Translations under genes and position numbers: made by a program | Assembly: GCF_017874425.1 (NCBI RefSeq) | Contig: NZ_JAGGLL010000003.1 | Coordinates: forward strand, 124,001-188,000 | Direction: 5' to 3' | From: Clostridium punense | GTDB taxonomy: Bacteria; Bacillota; Clostridia; Clostridiales; Clostridiaceae | Length of the DNA stretch: 64,000 nucleotides | The notes under the pieces: model-generated | What the model saw: the letters and a program-made list of their open reading frames with translations, nothing else | Told to the model about the DNA's origin: nothing | Databases searched by the model: none | Part shown: positions 62,456-64,000 of the stretch, in pieces | How the letters are laid out: the number at the start of each line of letters is the position of its first letter | Position numbering within the stretch: position 1 is the first letter of the stretch

Positions 62456-62932
62456 ATGAAGGAACTATTAATAGACATGGAATTATTATTGGAATTAATT
62501 TCTGAAGACACAAGGGGTGAAGGGGATAGTTATCTTAATCTTATTTCAGGTGAATTAAGTTATATTCCAAGAAGTGTAATAAATGCCCTTGAAGATAATA
62601 CTAAGATAAGTGAATTAGAAGATTGGGAAAAAAGTCTCATTGATGAAGCTTCAAATATTTTAAAGCTAAACTCTCAAGATTATTTATTTGTTCCAATCGT
62701 AGAAGAAAACTTCACTTTATCAGTTATGAAGGAATATACTTTATCTATAATTAATACGGCTTTAAAAGAAAAGCTTCTTAACTCCCTTAAAGGTCAAAAT
62801 TATAGTTATGATTTCAATGCTATTCTTCTTAAAGAAGGAGATATAGATAATTTTTATGACTTTAAAGATTATAAGTATCATGAATATGCACAAAAGTGGT
62901 TATTTAAAAATGGAATACAGGGTACAGACTAA
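62456..62932 (+). CDS. UPF0158-family protein
   Basis: A 158-residue protein; the ATG at 62456 has GTGAGG, while an in-frame TTG at 62435 lies before it. It shows the UPF0158 features: an N-terminal ELISEDTRGEGDSYLNLISG element, aromatic and acidic residues through the middle (FVPIVEENFTLSVMKEYTLS) and a C-terminal YDFKDYKYHEYAQKWL. No function is known for the family. Acidic and probably cytoplasmic. A bidirectional terminator follows. Confidence 0.78.
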   Translation: MKELLIDMELLLELISEDTRGEGDSYLNLISGELSYIPRSVINALEDNTKISELEDWEKSLIDEASNILKLNSQDYLFVPIVEENFTLSVMKEYTLSIINTALKEKLLNSLKGQNYSYDFNAILLKEGDIDNFYDFKDYKYHEYAQKWLFKNGIQGTD

Positions 62933-62969
62933 TAAAAAAACTCTCCATATAATTAGGAGAGTTTTTTAT
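62933..62969. terminator. Bidirectional intrinsic terminator
   Basis: AAAAAACTCTCC (62935-62946) pairs with GGAGAGTTTTTT (62956-62967), between convergent genes. Confidence 0.88.
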
Positions 62970-62981
62970 TATGTTTTATTA

Positions 62982-64000
62982 CTAATTCCTATCCACTGCA
63001 ATTTCTTTCTGCTCTAGAAAGGGACTTTGATTTTCTATAAATATTTTATACCAAATTAAAAACACAAGAATAGTCCATATCTTCCTACTTAAGTCAAAAG
63101 GTCCTTTTCTATGGTCTTCTAAAAGTTTTAATGCTGAAGCTTTATTTATATATTGATCTGCATTGCTTTCTTTTATTATATTTTCTGCCCAGCTATAAAG
63201 CTCATCTTTTAACCATAGACGAATTGGAACAGGATAGCCTAGTTTTTTTCTGTCAATGGCTGTTAAGTCTAACTCTGATTTAAAGGACTCTCTCAAAAGA
63301 TATTTAGTAACATGGCCATTGATTTTTTCTTCTGAAGTTAGCTTAGATGCAACTCTAAATACTTCTTTATCAAGAAAAGGTACTCTAAGCTCTAAAGAAT
63401 GAGCCATAGTCATTCTATCGGCTTTAACTAAGATATCTCCAGTAAGCCAAGTATTAAAATCTACAAACTGCATTTGTGTTATAGGGTCATAGCTTGCAGC
63501 TTTAGCATAAATATCTTTAACTGCTCTAGGAATAGTAAAATCAGAACTGAAGTTTCTTAGTATTGTTTGCTTTTCATTATCTAAGAAAATCTTAGCATTT
63601 CCTACATATCTTTCATTCATTGGAGTACAGCCTCTTTCAATAAAGCTTTTACCCCTAGTACCTTCCGGAATCATTGAAGCTCCTGATTTTAAAATTTTCT
63701 TAACCATAGAAGGCATATAATTGAACATTTTTAAGGAGTTTGGTTCATGATAAATGGTATATCCACCGAAAACTTCATCGGAACCTTCTCCTGACAATAT
63801 AACAGTAACATGCTTTGCAGCCTCTTGTGCTATGAAATAAAGTGGAATAGCAGCTGGGTCAGCAACTGGTTCATCCATATGCCAGATTATTTTAGGCAAT
63901 TCATTAGCAAAATCTTCATGGGTAATAATTTTGCTGATGTTTTCTACTCCAAGTTTATCAGCCGTTTCTTTGGCTAAGTCTATTTCAGTGTAGCCTTGTC
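62982..64000 (-). CDS. asnB: Asparagine synthetase (glutamine-hydrolysing), 5' end cut by window
   Basis: The frame is open to the last base of the window; a TTG at 63899 is internal. The visible 338 residues are the C-terminal part of the synthetase domain: WHMDEPVADPAAIPLYF, the SGEGSDEVFGGY loop, LVKADRMTMAHSLELRVPFL and RKKLGYPVPIRLWL. These belong to AsnB, which makes asparagine from aspartate with ATP and glutamine. The glutaminase domain and the PP-loop lie outside. Family members can also amidate cell-wall or natural-product precursors, but sequence here fits ordinary AsnB. Confidence 0.9.
   Translation of the reverse strand, partial: QGYTEIDLAKETADKLGVENISKIITHEDFANELPKIIWHMDEPVADPAAIPLYFIAQEAAKHVTVILSGEGSDEVFGGYTIYHEPNSLKMFNYMPSMVKKILKSGASMIPEGTRGKSFIERGCTPMNERYVGNAKIFLDNEKQTILRNFSSDFTIPRAVKDIYAKAASYDPITQMQFVDFNTWLTGDILVKADRMTMAHSLELRVPFLDKEVFRVASKLTSEEKINGHVTKYLLRESFKSELDLTAIDRKKLGYPVPIRLWLKDELYSWAENIIKESNADQYINKASALKLLEDHRKGPFDLSRKIWTILVFLIWYKIFIENQSPFLEQKEIAVDRN

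Noticed and set aside
1-64000. Search for tRNA, rRNA, CRISPR arrays, intact IS elements and prophage modules
   Set aside because: No cloverleaf with conserved T-loop, no rRNA blocks, no regular repeat-spacer array and no transposase or phage structural genes were noticed by eye.

Overview
The window is AT-rich, low-GC Firmicute DNA that looks like a chromosomal stretch of an anaerobic, spore-forming Clostridium. Evidence: strong AGGAGG-type ribosome sites with ATG/GTG/TTG starts, many intrinsic terminators, oxygen-sensitive Fe-S enzymes ([FeFe]-hydrogenase-like protein, radical SAM enzymes), a LysM-SleB cortex/cell-wall hydrolase behind a c-di-AMP riboswitch, and clostridial families such as the IscU-like/GGGtGRT pair. 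No rRNA, tRNA, intact IS element, prophage or CRISPR array was seen. Both ends cut a gene: a peptidoglycan-binding protein at the left and asparagine synthetase at the right.

Layout. 1-9 kb: tail of a peptidoglycan-binding protein; an APC amino-acid permease and 2H phosphoesterase behind a tandem glycine riboswitch; two TPR-type proteins; the IscU-like/GGGtGRT pair. 8.8-16.5 kb: a decayed tyrosine-recombinase remnant, a methyltransferase and two GNAT acetyltransferases, then an M15 peptidase, an EcsC protein, malic enzyme, a lipoprotein and an acidic protein. 16.7-26.6 kb: cell-wall hydrolase (minus strand), small unknowns, a GNAT, a CDF metal exporter behind a NiCo riboswitch, a PIN-like/DUF2971-like pair, a creatininase-family protein, a zinc-ribbon protein, the AmmeMemoRadiSam pair, a 25-residue membrane peptide and an orphan HsdS-like recognition domain. 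26.7-35 kb: a three-gene surface-polysaccharide operon (glycosidase-like, HEAT-repeat, processive GT2), a CadC-like repressor with a degenerate P1B-ATPase, and a YdcF protein. 35-47.8 kb: HNH protein, cysteine desulfurase-ThiI, DMT transporter, CBS protein, patatin phospholipase, DUF1461-type membrane protein, MurJ, and a minus-strand trio (thioredoxin-like ferredoxin, sensory-type [FeFe] hydrogenase with PAS, SpoIIE/PP2C phosphatase). 47.9-64 kb: a heterodimeric multidrug-type ABC exporter behind a promoter, leader peptide and double terminator; YfcE phosphodiesterase; ferritin-like protein; amidase_6 protein; flavodoxin-like/PNPOx fusion; molybdenum cofactor operon (mogA-moaA-moaC-MOSC); NfeD/SPFH pair; P1 peptidase; ECF S component; UPF0158 protein; AsnB.

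Regulation is the richest layer: a tandem glycine riboswitch (about 638-911) whose 3' arm is also the 5' arm of a terminator, a NiCo riboswitch (about 19456-19550), a c-di-AMP riboswitch (17342-17446, minus), and an attenuator with a 27-codon leader ORF (51587-51670, minus). The most unusual protein is the full-length P1B-type ATPase at 32221-34425. It keeps the phosphorylated Asp but has lost the CPC metal site, the HP motif, the Thr of DKTGT and the N-terminal CxxC. It sits directly behind a CadC-type metal sensor with intact cysteines. All functional statements are from reading the sequence; none was checked by a database search.
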